From the NCBI RefSeq assembly GCF_036226885.1, contig NZ_CP109027.1, positions 3,720,001-3,784,000 of the forward strand: 64,000 nt of DNA. Direction: 5' to 3'. Each line of letters starts with the position of its first letter. Position 1 is the first letter of the stretch. The notes under the pieces are model-generated. The model searched no databases. It was not told the DNA's origin and saw only the letters and a list, made by a program, of their open reading frames with translations. This document shows, in pieces, positions 24,025 through 32,176 of this stretch. Source of the stretch: Streptomyces sp. NBC_00663 (GTDB lineage Bacteria > Actinomycetota > Actinomycetes > Streptomycetales > Streptomycetaceae). The position numbers and the translations under genes are program-made.

Positions 24025-24981
24025 ATGGACTCAGCGTCAATGAAACCGGCGTCGAGGGACCCAGCGTCAATGGGTCCGGCGTCGAGGGACCCGGTGTCGA
24101 TGGACCCGGTGTCGACCGGCCACATCGCGACCCTCCGCCGGTTCAACCGCTACTTCACCCGTCGCATCGGCGCCCTCGACGACCACTACCTCGGCCAGGA
24201 CCGCCCCCTCGGCGAGGCCCGGCTGCTGTTCGAGATCGGTGACGGGGCGTCCCTGCGCGAGCTGCGCGGCCGTCTCGGCCTGGACGCCGGGTATCTGAGC
24301 CGGATGGCGAAGGCCCTGGAGGCGCAGGGCCTGGTCCGGCTGAGCGCGCACCCCGGCGACAACCGGCTGCGCGTGGTCGAGCCGACCCCGGCCGGACAGG
24401 CCGAGCTGAGGGAACAGAACCGGCGGGCGAACGCCCTCGCCGCCGGCCTCCTCGAAGCCCTCACCCCGGACCAGCGCGCCGAGCTGACCGGCGCCATGGC
24501 CACCGCCCAGCGCCTGTTGCGGCTCGCGGCCATCACCGTCGTACCCGTGGACGGCCACAGCCCGGACGCCCGCGCCTGTCTGGACGCCTACGCCGCCGAC
24601 ATCGACGCCCGCTTCCCCGAGGGTTTCGACGCCTCCGACCTGGTCGGCCCCACGGAGGTGTCCGGCGCGGCGGGCGCGTTCTTCGTGGCGTACGAGGAGG
24701 GCCGTCCGGTGGGCTGCGGGGCGCTGCGCCGGCTGGAGCCCGGCGTGGGCGAGATCAAGCATGTGTGGGTGCACCCCGACGCCCGCCGCCTGGGCCTGGC
24801 CCGCCGTCTGCTCGCGGCGCTGGAACAGGCCGCCGCCGAACGGGAGTTGACCGTCGTACGACTCGACACGCACGCCACGCTCATCGAGGCGCAGGCGATG
24901 TACCGGGCGTGCGGGTACACGGAGATCCCGGCGTACGGGGATCATGTCTACGCGGCCCACTGGTTCGAGAAGCGGCTCTAG
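24025..24981 (+). CDS. MarR regulator fused to a GNAT acetyltransferase
   Basis: 318 residues. The N-terminus is six degenerate pentapeptides P-A/V-S-M/R/T-x. The MarR winged helix spans about residues 33-170 (LRELRGRLGLDAGYLSRMAKALEAQGLVRL). The GNAT domain spans about 175-318, with acetyl-CoA loop VWVHPDARRLGLARRLL and a C-terminal ALYRACGY-type motif (MYRACGYTEIP). MarR-GNAT fusions are common in actinobacteria, and their acetylation targets are largely unknown. ATG 24025 follows a palindromic operator and may be the first transcribed base. Confidence 0.88.
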   Translation: MDSASMKPASRDPASMGPASRDPVSMDPVSTGHIATLRRFNRYFTRRIGALDDHYLGQDRPLGEARLLFEIGDGASLRELRGRLGLDAGYLSRMAKALEAQGLVRLSAHPGDNRLRVVEPTPAGQAELREQNRRANALAAGLLEALTPDQRAELTGAMATAQRLLRLAAITVVPVDGHSPDARACLDAYAADIDARFPEGFDASDLVGPTEVSGAAGAFFVAYEEGRPVGCGALRRLEPGVGEIKHVWVHPDARRLGLARRLLAALEQAAAERELTVVRLDTHATLIEAQAMYRACGYTEIPAYGDHVYAAHWFEKRL

Positions 24982-24996
24982 GCCCAGCCCGTACCC

Positions 24997-25935
24997 CTAC
25001 GCACACCCCTGTTCCGTAGGGCAGAACGAGCCCAGCGCCATGGAGAGCGGTTCGCGGACCTGGGCGGGAGACAGGTCCTCGGGGCCGCTCGCACGGATCG
25101 CGTAGAGGGTGCCGTCGGCCGCCTCGAAACGGTGGTCGATCACCTGGCGGGCGCCCTTGTCCTCGTCGTCGTAGCGGTAGGTGAGCTCGGACCAGGTGGT
25201 GTCCTCGTCCCGTTCGAGGGCCTGGTAGCCGGGCTGGCGGGCGAACCCGAAGCCGGGGTCGTTCTCGGCCTGGCGCAGGGACTCGGCGGGGCTGTCCTCG
25301 ACCAGCCGGAAGATCTGCAACTGACGGCCGTCGTCCGGGGCGTCGTAGAAGACCACCGCGGCCTTCTCGCCCTGCTTCTGTCTGCGGGTCCAGCCCTCGG
25401 GGACGACGATCGTGTAGCCGACGGGGTCCTGGGCGAGGCGGTAGCCGGGGGCGGGGGTGGGCGAGGCGAGCGGGGATTCCAGGGTCGTCACCGACGGCGT
25501 CGGCTCCGGCGCGGTCGGGGTCGGCGCAGTCGGGGTCGGCGTCGATGCGGACGTCGTGACGACCACGCTCGGTCCCGGGGTGGCACCGGCGCCCACCGAG
25601 CCGTCGCGGGTCAGGAACCAGACACCGGCACCGACTCCCGAGCCCAGCACGGCCATCACGGTGAGGACCACCAGCAGGCGGCGCGGGCCGGGAGGCGGTG
25701 ACGGTGGTGGCGGTGCCGGAGGCGGAGGAGGCGGAAACTGTGGGGCATAGGGCTGCGGCGGGGGCGTGACCCACGGCGGGGTGTACGACGTCTGCGTCTC
25801 CGCCGACGCCCACGGCGGCAGCGCGGCGCCACCGTGCTGCCCCTGCGCTCCCCAGGCCGCCTGGCCTCGCTCCTCGCTGGGCCCGTGTTCGTCGGAACCC
25901 GAGCTGTAACCGTTCCCGTGCCATCCGCCGTTCAT
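24997..25935 (-). CDS. Proline-rich single-TM protein with extracytoplasmic domain
   Basis: 312 residues. A Gly/Pro-rich cytoplasmic N-terminus (PPPPPPAPPPPSPPPGPRR) is followed by one TM helix (LLVVLTVMAVLGSGVGAGVWF, about residues 85-105). A Thr/Pro linker then leads to a folded domain from about 170 (YRLAQDPVGYTIVVPEGWTRR) resembling the outer domain of actinobacterial serine/threonine-kinase-like membrane proteins. No kinase domain is present. It follows mdh on the same strand behind a terminator. Function unknown. Confidence 0.8.
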   Translation of the reverse strand: MNGGWHGNGYSSGSDEHGPSEERGQAAWGAQGQHGGAALPPWASAETQTSYTPPWVTPPPQPYAPQFPPPPPPAPPPPSPPPGPRRLLVVLTVMAVLGSGVGAGVWFLTRDGSVGAGATPGPSVVVTTSASTPTPTAPTPTAPEPTPSVTTLESPLASPTPAPGYRLAQDPVGYTIVVPEGWTRRQKQGEKAAVVFYDAPDDGRQLQIFRLVEDSPAESLRQAENDPGFGFARQPGYQALERDEDTTWSELTYRYDDEDKGARQVIDHRFEAADGTLYAIRASGPEDLSPAQVREPLSMALGSFCPTEQGCA

Positions 25936-25990
25936 CGCGAACCCCCCGAATCACCTTGGCGGGTAACGTTCTTGACGGTAGCGGTGAAAA

Positions 25991-26032
25991 CGGGCGCGGG
26001 CCCCGCCCCGGAAGAAACCGGAACAGGGCCCG
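25991..26032 (-). terminator. mdh terminator
   Basis: CGGGCCC (25997-26003) pairs with GGGCCCG (26026-26032), with an inner CCGG-AAGAAA-CCGG hairpin. It lies 40 bp beyond the mdh stop and is GC-only, without a U-tract, as is common in Streptomyces. Confidence 0.6.
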
Positions 26033-26071
26033 TGCAGGCTCGTGACAGAAGCCGCCTCTACAGAGACCGGC

Positions 26072-27061
26072 TCAGATGAGGCCGAGCGCGCGAACCGCCT
26101 CGCGCTCCTCCGCCAGCTCGGCGACGGAGGCGTCGATGCGGGCGCGGGAGAACTCGTTGATGTCCAGGCCCTGGACGATCTCGTACTTGCCGTCCTTGGT
26201 GGTGACGGGGAACGAGGAGATCAGGCCCTCCGGGACGCCGTAGGAGCCGTCCGAGGGGATGCCCATGGAGGTCCAGTCGCCCTCGGCGGTGCCGTTGACC
26301 CACGTGTACACGTGGTCGATGGCGGCGTTGGCGGCGGAGGCGGCGGAGGACGCGCCACGGGCCTCGATGATCGCGGCGCCGCGCTTGGCGACGGTCGGGA
26401 TGAAGGTGTCGGCCAGCCACTGCTCGTCGGCCACGACCTCGGCGGCGTTCTTGCCGGCGATCTCCGCGTGGAAGATGTCGGGGTACTGGGTGGCCGAGTG
26501 GTTGCCCCAGATGGTCAGGCGCTTGATGTCGGCGACCGTCGAGCCCGTCTTCTTCGCGAGCTGGGTCAGCGCGCGGTTGTGGTCGAGGCGGGTCATCGCG
26601 GTGAAGCGCTCGGCCGGTACGTCCGGGGCGGCGGCCTGGGCGATCAGGGCGTTGGTGTTGGCCGGGTTGCCGACGACGAGGACCTTGATGTCGTCCGCGG
26701 CGTTGTCGTTGATGGCCTTGCCCTGCGGCTTGAAGATGCCACCGTTGGCGGAGAGCAGGTCACCGCGCTCCATGCCCTTGGTGCGCGGGCGGGCGCCGAC
26801 CAGGAGGGCGACGTTGGCGCCGTCGAAGGCGACGTTCGGGTCGTCCGTGATGTCGATGCCCTGAAGGAGCGGGAACGCGCAGTCGTCCAGCTCCATCGCG
26901 GTGCCCTCGGCGGCCTTCAGCGCCGGAGTGATCTCCAGCAGGCGCAGGCGGACCGGCACGTCGGCGCCGAGCAGCTGGCCGGAGGCGATGCGGAAGAGCA
27001 GGGCGTAACCGATCTGGCCGGCCGCGCCGGTGACGGTGACGTTCACGGGAGTGCGGGTCAT
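26072..27061 (-). CDS. mdh: Malate dehydrogenase
   Basis: NAD-dependent malate/oxaloacetate interconversion in the TCA cycle. The 329 residues place it in the longer cytosolic-type MDH group. The nucleotide loop is TVTGAAGQIGYALLFRIASG, the substrate Arg is in VGARPRTKGMERGDLL, the catalytic Asp is in TRLDHNRA, and the catalytic His is in IWGNHSATQYPD. ATG 27061 has GGAGAA upstream. Two palindromes 70-130 bp upstream are candidate operators. Confidence 0.96.
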   Translation of the reverse strand: MTRTPVNVTVTGAAGQIGYALLFRIASGQLLGADVPVRLRLLEITPALKAAEGTAMELDDCAFPLLQGIDITDDPNVAFDGANVALLVGARPRTKGMERGDLLSANGGIFKPQGKAINDNAADDIKVLVVGNPANTNALIAQAAAPDVPAERFTAMTRLDHNRALTQLAKKTGSTVADIKRLTIWGNHSATQYPDIFHAEIAGKNAAEVVADEQWLADTFIPTVAKRGAAIIEARGASSAASAANAAIDHVYTWVNGTAEGDWTSMGIPSDGSYGVPEGLISSFPVTTKDGKYEIVQGLDINEFSRARIDASVAELAEEREAVRALGLI

Positions 27062-27129
27062 GGCGTTCTCCGTATGACAGCTGTCGGTGGGGCGTCCCTG
27101 CCCCCGGGGTGCGGGACGTACAAATGATC

Positions 27130-27151
27130 GATCTCTTGGCATCAAGAGATC
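27130..27151. promoter_or_regulatory. 9-4-9 inverted repeat in the mdh promoter region
   Basis: GATCTCTTG-GCAT-CAAGAGATC is a perfect inverted repeat with a 4-bp centre, about 70 bp upstream of the mdh ATG. The size suits a MarR-family dimer. In S. coelicolor the MarR regulator TamR is reported to control mdh and other citrate-cycle genes; assigning this site to TamR is inference from that knowledge. Confidence 0.55.
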
Positions 27152-27166
27152 CACCGGTCAGGCTAT

Positions 27167-27192
27167 CGCGCATCCGGGATCCCGGATGCGCG
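27167..27192. promoter_or_regulatory. 26-bp perfect palindrome upstream of mdh
   Basis: Each 13-base arm reads CGCGCATCCGGGA on its own strand, with no spacer, centred between 27179 and 27180. A zero-loop palindrome is poor as a terminator hairpin but good as a dimer-binding site. It could also be the terminator of the upstream DUF2690 gene, since its stop is 220 bp away. Confidence 0.5.
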
Positions 27193-27411
27193 GGTCCCTG
27201 TGGCCCACCCCACAAACCCCACAACGCCGCGCAGCCACCCGGAGAACCGCCCCGAACAAAGGCGACGGCCGCCCGTCCGGGAGAGGTGGAACGAGGCGGC
27301 CGCCGTATGGGGGGTACCGACTTGGCCGGACTCCCGTGGGGGTACGGTTCGCGTGCCCACGATTCGTCCGGCCATGCCTGCGGCCCCGAAATTCTTTTCA
27401 ACCCATGGCGC
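27193..27411. other. Remainder of the mdh / DUF2690 intergenic region
   Basis: Together with the two palindromes it forms a 350-bp gap between the mdh start and the end of the XRE-DUF2690 gene. No ORF with plausible coding bias was found on either strand. It should contain the mdh promoter and the DUF2690 gene terminator; no convincing -35/-10 pair stands out. Confidence 0.6.
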
Positions 27412-28707
27412 CTACGGGGTGCACCCCTTCGTCCCCGCCGCCAGTGTCACGCAGGCCTTCGCCTCGCCCGCGTCCTTCACCGCCACCATTGGCGTGTACG
27501 CGATCGTGTCCCCGGCCGTGGTGATCGAGCCGGTCTGCTTGCTCTTGCCGACGGTCACCGCGACCGCGTCGCCCTGCACGGCCTGGGTGATACGGCCCCA
27601 GGCGGCCCCGCACGTCTTGCTGTAACGGACCTCCACGACGGTGGTGCCGACGGTGGCGGTCTTGGCGGTGGTCACCAGGTCGCCGCTGCACCCCATGCTC
27701 TCCGCGTCCTTGCCCGTGCAGGAGTCACCGCTGCACTTGACCCCGGCCGGGAGGTTCGCGGGGGTGGAGGCGGTCGGGCTCGGCGAGGCCTTGCCGCCCT
27801 CGTTCTTCTTGTCACCGCCGCCGTCGGTGAGGAAGTAGGCCGCGGCTATGACGACGAGGACGCCGACGACGCCCGCGAGGAACATCGTCAGCCGCCGCTT
27901 GCCCCGCGGCGCGCCGGAACCGGGCCGGGCCGGGCCGGGTGCGCCGGTGCCGGACCCGCCGGCCGGGCGCGGGCTCTGGCTCTGGCTCTGCGCGGGATCG
28001 CCGAACGGCGTCTGCGCGGGTTCGCCGTACGGCGTCTGCGCGGCCGTCGGTGACCAGGCCGGTCCGTCGGGGGCGCGTCCGCCCGTCGGCGCGGGACCGG
28101 AGTATCCGGCGAGGCCCCAGGAGTTGACGCCGCTGTCCCGGCTCCCCTGCGCCGACTCGCCCCGCGAGCCCTGCGCGGCCTGCGACACCTGAGCGTCCCG
28201 CACATCCCGCACATCCCGCGTCTCCCGGGCGTCCCGCACATCCGGCGACGCCGGCTGCGGTGGCACCGTCGGTGCCACGCCCGCGGGTCCGGCCACGCCC
28301 GGCGTCGCCGTGGCGCTGCCGCTCTTGCGGGCGGTCTTGCCGCCCTTGGCATTGGCCGGCGGCGCTCCGAACTCCCCGAGCGCGGCGCGCGCCTGGGAGA
28401 TGCGGATGGCCTCCATGGTCATGTCGTGGCGCATCTCCGAGCGGCTCCAGGCGCGCTCGGCGAGCTCCCACATCGTGGTCAGATGAATGGGATTGGTGCC
28501 GGTGACCTCGGCCAGTGCCACGATCGCGCCCTTGGGCGCGAGCAGTCTGCCGTTGAGATAACGCTCCCAGGACGTCTTGCTGTAGCCCGTGCGGTCGGCC
28601 ACCGCCGCGATGCTCAGTCCACTGCGGTCCACGAGCCGCCGCAACTGGCTGGCGAACTCCCTGACCTGCGGATCCAGTTCATCCGGCAAGGCCCTCCAAC
28701 GAGGCAT
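27412..28707 (-). CDS. XRE-type HTH membrane protein with DUF2690 domain
   Basis: 431 residues. The N-terminal XRE helix-turn-helix (about residues 10-75: VREFASQLRRLVDRSGLSIAAVADRTGYSKTSWERYLNG) precedes an Arg/Asp-repeat and Gly/Pro/Ser-rich linker. One TM helix (TMFLAGVVGVLVVIAAAYFL, about 290-310) follows. The outer domain has four Cys (VKCSGDSCTGKDAESMGC...KTCG) and is DUF2690-like. The inside-out topology suggests a membrane-anchored transcription factor. ATG 28707 has GGGGGGAAG upstream. A smaller paralogue lies upstream. Confidence 0.88.
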   Translation of the reverse strand: MPRWRALPDELDPQVREFASQLRRLVDRSGLSIAAVADRTGYSKTSWERYLNGRLLAPKGAIVALAEVTGTNPIHLTTMWELAERAWSRSEMRHDMTMEAIRISQARAALGEFGAPPANAKGGKTARKSGSATATPGVAGPAGVAPTVPPQPASPDVRDARETRDVRDVRDAQVSQAAQGSRGESAQGSRDSGVNSWGLAGYSGPAPTGGRAPDGPAWSPTAAQTPYGEPAQTPFGDPAQSQSQSPRPAGGSGTGAPGPARPGSGAPRGKRRLTMFLAGVVGVLVVIAAAYFLTDGGGDKKNEGGKASPSPTASTPANLPAGVKCSGDSCTGKDAESMGCSGDLVTTAKTATVGTTVVEVRYSKTCGAAWGRITQAVQGDAVAVTVGKSKQTGSITTAGDTIAYTPMVAVKDAGEAKACVTLAAGTKGCTP

Positions 28708-29049
28708 TGCTTCCCCCCTCTTTCCCCCCGGTCGTGCTGGCTGTTGCTGCGTTTCCCCGTGCGTGGTGCCCTCTGCCGAGTCCCCGTCCGGCCTACCCAC
28801 AGGGATGCGCCGGACAAGGATCTCAGTTCCCGGGGTGGGGGCGCACGGGTGCATCGGGGCCGAGGGCATGCACCGTCGCACGCCCACCCGGCCGCGGTCC
28901 AGTCCTTCAGCCACGGGACGTCCCGGACCGTCCCGATCGGTCACGCTAGCCCTCTTGTCGAACGGATTCGTTGCACATGCGCGAACTTGTCAATACATCG
29001 ACACATGGGGTGCACATCGCCCGTAACGCGCGCCCCTCGGGTGTGAGAC
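28708..29049. other. Intergenic region between the two XRE-TM paralogues
   Basis: 342 bp without a convincing gene. On the minus strand TTGACA (28993-28988) is a perfect -35 consensus, but the -10 at normal spacing (CGAATC) is poor. TAGCGT further downstream is another -10 candidate. Expect the promoter of the DUF2690 gene here. Confidence 0.5.
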
Positions 29050-29496
29050 TCACCCAAGCACCACGGCGCCGGCGACCGTGACGAGGACCAGCAGAAGCAG
29101 CAGGAGCACGGCGGCCAGCAGCATCCGGTGCGGACCGTGCGGCGCGGGCGGCGGCTCCTCCCACCACGGCAGCGTGGGATCGTCCTCGTACTCCTCGGCC
29201 CCGGCGGGGCGTTCGGGCAGGTTGGCGGAGCGGGGCCATGCCTGGATGGCGAGTTCCCAGCGGACGCTGATCCGCGCGGGATCCTCACCGGCGATCCTGC
29301 TCAGCGCCACCACCGCCTGCCGGGGCGGCGGCTGGCCGGCGTTGAGATAGCGGTGCCAGGAGGACTTGCTGTACGCGGTGCGCGCGCCGAGCGCGGCCAG
29401 GCTGAGGCCCGTCGTGTCCTTCAGCCGCCGCAGCTGCTCCACGAAGTGCCGCACCTCCGGCGGCAGGTCCTCCGGCAGCGACTGCCAGGCGCCCAT
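29050..29496 (-). CDS. XRE-type HTH protein with C-terminal TM helix
   Basis: 148 residues. The HTH (about 10-75: VRHFVEQLRRLKDTTGLSLAALGARTAYSKSSWHRYLNAG) matches the neighbour at 27412-28707 almost position for position. A short acidic linker leads to a C-terminal TM helix (LLAAVLLLLLLVLVTVAGAVVLG) with no outer domain. ATG 29496 has GGAGG six bases upstream; GTG 29499 is too close. Duplication followed by loss or gain of the DUF2690 domain is likely. Confidence 0.85.
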   Translation of the reverse strand: MGAWQSLPEDLPPEVRHFVEQLRRLKDTTGLSLAALGARTAYSKSSWHRYLNAGQPPPRQAVVALSRIAGEDPARISVRWELAIQAWPRSANLPERPAGAEEYEDDPTLPWWEEPPPAPHGPHRMLLAAVLLLLLLVLVTVAGAVVLG

Positions 29497-29663
29497 CACT
29501 CACCTCCACGGTGTCGGACGACACCCGGCCGGTGATCGGTTCCGCCTGCCCTCTCCGCTGTGACAGGGCCCGGACACCGTAGCGGAACGGTCACTTCCGC
29601 GGCACAGCGCACTGACAGCCGTTGAACACGGCCTTCGCCGTGCACCAGGCTTGACGCGGACGA

Positions 29664-29697
29664 CGGCCCGTCCTTCCTCGGGGGAGAGGACGGGCCG
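29664..29697 (-). terminator. Terminator of the folD-DUF3017 operon
   Basis: CGGCCCGTCC (29664-29673) pairs perfectly with GGACGGGCCG (29688-29697) around a 14-base loop that can itself pair. It lies 35 bp after the DUF3017 stop. Confidence 0.75.
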
Positions 29698-29731
29698 CCG
29701 TCATGAGCGAGGCCCCGGATCCAGAAGGGAG

Positions 29732-30199
29732 TCAGCTGCTGACCGTGAAGTGCAGCGCGTCCTTCAGGAACGGGATGACCAGCCACGGGCTCGGCTGGGC
29801 CATCATCGCCAGCAGGGCGATCACGGCGCCCAGCACGCCGTACGTGACGATGTCGGTGAACCGGGAGCGGACCGCGAGCATGCCGACGTCCGGCAGCATC
29901 CAGCGCAGCACCCCGCCGGCCAGCAGACCGGCGCCGATGAGCAGCGAGCCGACGCGGAACTGGTCGGTCGCGATCACCAGCAGTCCGACCGCGACCGTGG
30001 CCAGCACGGCGAGGATCGGCCACTGCCGGGCGGGCGCCGGGGCGTCGCTCGGCGCGGCCCGGCCGCCGCCCTCGGGGCGCGCGGTGTCCCGGGTGAACAG
30101 CGGGAAGCGGCGGGTCGTGCGGCGCGGCTTCCCGTCGGCGTCGGGCGCGCTGATCGGGTCCCGGACCTCCATGTCGTCCTCCGCCGGATCAGTCGACAC
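29732..30199 (-). CDS. DUF3017 membrane protein
   Basis: 155 residues. A basic/acidic N-terminal tail of about 55 residues is followed by three hydrophobic segments (WPILAVLATVAVGLLVI, FRVGSLLIGAGLLAGGVLRW and TYGVLGAVIALLAMMA). DUF3017 proteins are typical of actinobacteria and have unknown function. GTG 30199 overlaps the folD stop by 11 bp, a strong sign of co-translation with folD. Confidence 0.88.
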   Translation of the reverse strand: MSTDPAEDDMEVRDPISAPDADGKPRRTTRRFPLFTRDTARPEGGGRAAPSDAPAPARQWPILAVLATVAVGLLVIATDQFRVGSLLIGAGLLAGGVLRWMLPDVGMLAVRSRFTDIVTYGVLGAVIALLAMMAQPSPWLVIPFLKDALHFTVSS

Positions 30200-31043
30200 T
30201 GCGCTCCGCCGCCTCGACCACGTTGACCAGGAGCTGGGCCCGGGTCATCGGGCCGACACCGCCGGGGTTCGGGGAGATGAAGCCGGCCACCTCGGCGACA
30301 CCGGGGTGGACGTCGCCCACGATCTTGCCCTCGGCGCTGCGCGAGACACCGACGTCGAGGACGGCGGCGCCCGGCTTCACGTCCTCGGGGCGGATCAGGT
30401 GGGCGGAGCCTGCGGCGGCGACGATGATGTCCGCGCGCTTGAGGTGGGACGACAGGTCACGGGTGCCGGTGTGGCACTGGGTCACGGTGGCGTTCTCGCT
30501 GCGCCGGGTGAGCAGGAGCGGCATCGGGCGGCCGATGGTGACACCGCGGCCGACGACCACGACCTCGGCGCCCTTGATCTCCACGCCGTACTGGCGCAGC
30601 AGGGTGAGGACGCCGTTGGGGGTGCAGGGCAGCGGGGCCGGCTCGTTGAGGACGAGGCGGCCGAGGTTCATCGGGTGCAGACCGTCGGCGTCCTTGTCCG
30701 GGTCCATCAGCTCCAGGATGCGGTTCTCGTCGATGCCCTTGGGCAGCGGCAGCTGGACGATGTAACCGGTGCAGGCCGGGTCCTCGTTGAGTTCCCGGAC
30801 GACTGCCTCGATCTCCTCCTGCGTGGCCGTCTCCGGCAGTTCACGCTGGATGGAGGCGATGCCGACCTGGGCGCAGTCGCGGTGCTTGCCGGCTACGTAC
30901 TTCTGGCTGCCGGGGTCGGTCCCGACGAGGATGGTGCCGAGGCCGGGCGTGACGCCCTTCTCCTTCAGCGCCGCCACGCGGGCGGTCAGATCGGACTTGA
31001 TCGCGGCTGCGGTGGCCTTGCCATCGAGAATCTGGGCGGTCAT
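30189..31043 (-). CDS. folD: Bifunctional methylene-THF dehydrogenase / methenyl-THF cyclohydrolase
   Basis: 284 residues. It converts 5,10-methylene-THF to 10-formyl-THF, the formyl donor for purine synthesis. The catalytic Lys is in SQKYVAGKHRDC; other signatures are YIVQLPLPKGI, DADGLHPMNLGRL and the NADP loop VVVGRGVTIGRPM. Start ATG 31043 (MTAQILDGKATAA). No ZTP riboswitch is seen in its leader, unlike glyA. Confidence 0.96.
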   Translation of the reverse strand: MTAQILDGKATAAAIKSDLTARVAALKEKGVTPGLGTILVGTDPGSQKYVAGKHRDCAQVGIASIQRELPETATQEEIEAVVRELNEDPACTGYIVQLPLPKGIDENRILELMDPDKDADGLHPMNLGRLVLNEPAPLPCTPNGVLTLLRQYGVEIKGAEVVVVGRGVTIGRPMPLLLTRRSENATVTQCHTGTRDLSSHLKRADIIVAAAGSAHLIRPEDVKPGAAVLDVGVSRSAEGKIVGDVHPGVAEVAGFISPNPGGVGPMTRAQLLVNVVEAAERSVD

Positions 31044-31300
31044 GCCCCCATCCTCGCGGATGACCGGGCCCCGGTTCCAATCCGGGTCCCCGGGGGATGT
31101 CCGCCGTATCCGCCATGATCGCTTCTGTTGCACTTGCACAACACATAGGGAATGCGGCTGGACAACGAACCGGCCACTGAAGAACGATTGTCGGCACAGT
31201 GCCGCGGGCTGTACCGGGGGGACGAACCGCATCTGTTGAACCTTCCTCCGACCGTGCCGCTCGTCGTCCCCGCACATTCGGCAAACGGAGGAACACCGCC

Positions 31301-31975
31301 ATGAGTTTCGGCGATCCGAACAACCCCTACGGGCCCCCGCCCCAGCAGCCGCCGGCCGCTCCCGGTTACGGCTACCCCCAGCAGCCCCCGCAGCAGCCCG
31401 GCATCCCGCCGCAGCAGGCCTACGCCGCTCCCCAACAGCCCTACGGCGCCTACCCGCAGGCGCCCGCGTACCCCGGCTACCCGGGCGCCAACATGGTCCC
31501 GCAGTCGATGCCGGGCCTGCTGGTGACGGCCCGTGTCTTCCTGTACATCATCTCGGCGGTGCAGATCATCGCGGGCCTGATCTATCTGTACGTCGCCGCG
31601 TTCGTGAACGACGTCTCGGACTCCGCGGACTCCCTGAGCTCGTCCTCCGACGACCCGTTCAGCGGGATCGGCGACATCGGTGACGCGGCGGCCGGGATCA
31701 TCACGGGCATCGCGCTCTTCCTGCTCGCGCTGGCGGCGCTGTCCATCACGCTGGGCGTCAAGTTCGGCCGCGGCGGCCAGGGCGTCCGCATCACCACGGT
31801 CATCTATGGCGCGCTCGGCACGATCGTCGGTCTGATCGGCCTCTTCATCGGCCTCGACACGGGCATGGCCTCCGCGGTCATCCTGCCGCTGCTGTGGGTG
31901 GTGTTCGGCGCCATCATCACCGCCGCCCCGGTGGTGCCGAGCGGTACCGCCTGGTTCGCGCGTCCGCGGTACTGA
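31301..31975 (+). CDS. Pro/Gln/Tyr-rich membrane protein
   Basis: 224 residues. The first 68 residues are a Pro-Gln-Tyr-Gly low-complexity tail (YGPPPQQPPAAPGYGYPQQP). Four hydrophobic helices follow (VFLYIISAVQIIAGLIYLYV, GIITGIALFLLALAALSITL, TVIYGALGTIVGLIGLFIGL and SAVILPLLWVVFGAIITAA), with an acidic Ser loop. Such tails may bind WW/SH3-like or phase-separating partners. ATG 31301 has GGAGG nine bases upstream. A direct repeat TTGCAC-TTGCAC near 31127-31138 lies in the promoter region. Confidence 0.82.
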   Translation: MSFGDPNNPYGPPPQQPPAAPGYGYPQQPPQQPGIPPQQAYAAPQQPYGAYPQAPAYPGYPGANMVPQSMPGLLVTARVFLYIISAVQIIAGLIYLYVAAFVNDVSDSADSLSSSSDDPFSGIGDIGDAAAGIITGIALFLLALAALSITLGVKFGRGGQGVRITTVIYGALGTIVGLIGLFIGLDTGMASAVILPLLWVVFGAIITAAPVVPSGTAWFARPRY

Positions 31976-31998
31976 ACCGCCGACGCCCCTCCGCTCCA

Positions 31999-32036
31999 AG
32001 GGCCGTGTCCCTCTCGTACGAGGGGAACACGGCCCT
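31999..32036 (+). terminator. Terminator after the Pro-rich membrane protein gene
   Basis: AGGGCCGTGT (31999-32008) pairs with ACACGGCCCT (32027-32036). The loop holds a second short stem, CCTC/GAGG. It lies 23 bp after the stop. Confidence 0.75.
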
Positions 32037-32176
32037 GGTGCGTCCGCCCACGGCGTCGGCGGGCCCCGGTCCGGTGCCGGGGCTCTGCGGGGATGGAAGC
32101 GCACCTGCGCGTCATGGGCCGTCAGGCGATATGCGTACAACCCGGACGCGCCTTGGAACGTCCGCGAGCCGTCCCT

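Noticed and set aside
31044..31300. ZTP riboswitch in the folD leader
   Set aside because: The GTGACTGGCG and CCTGGGC blocks are absent; the same is true for the purN leader.
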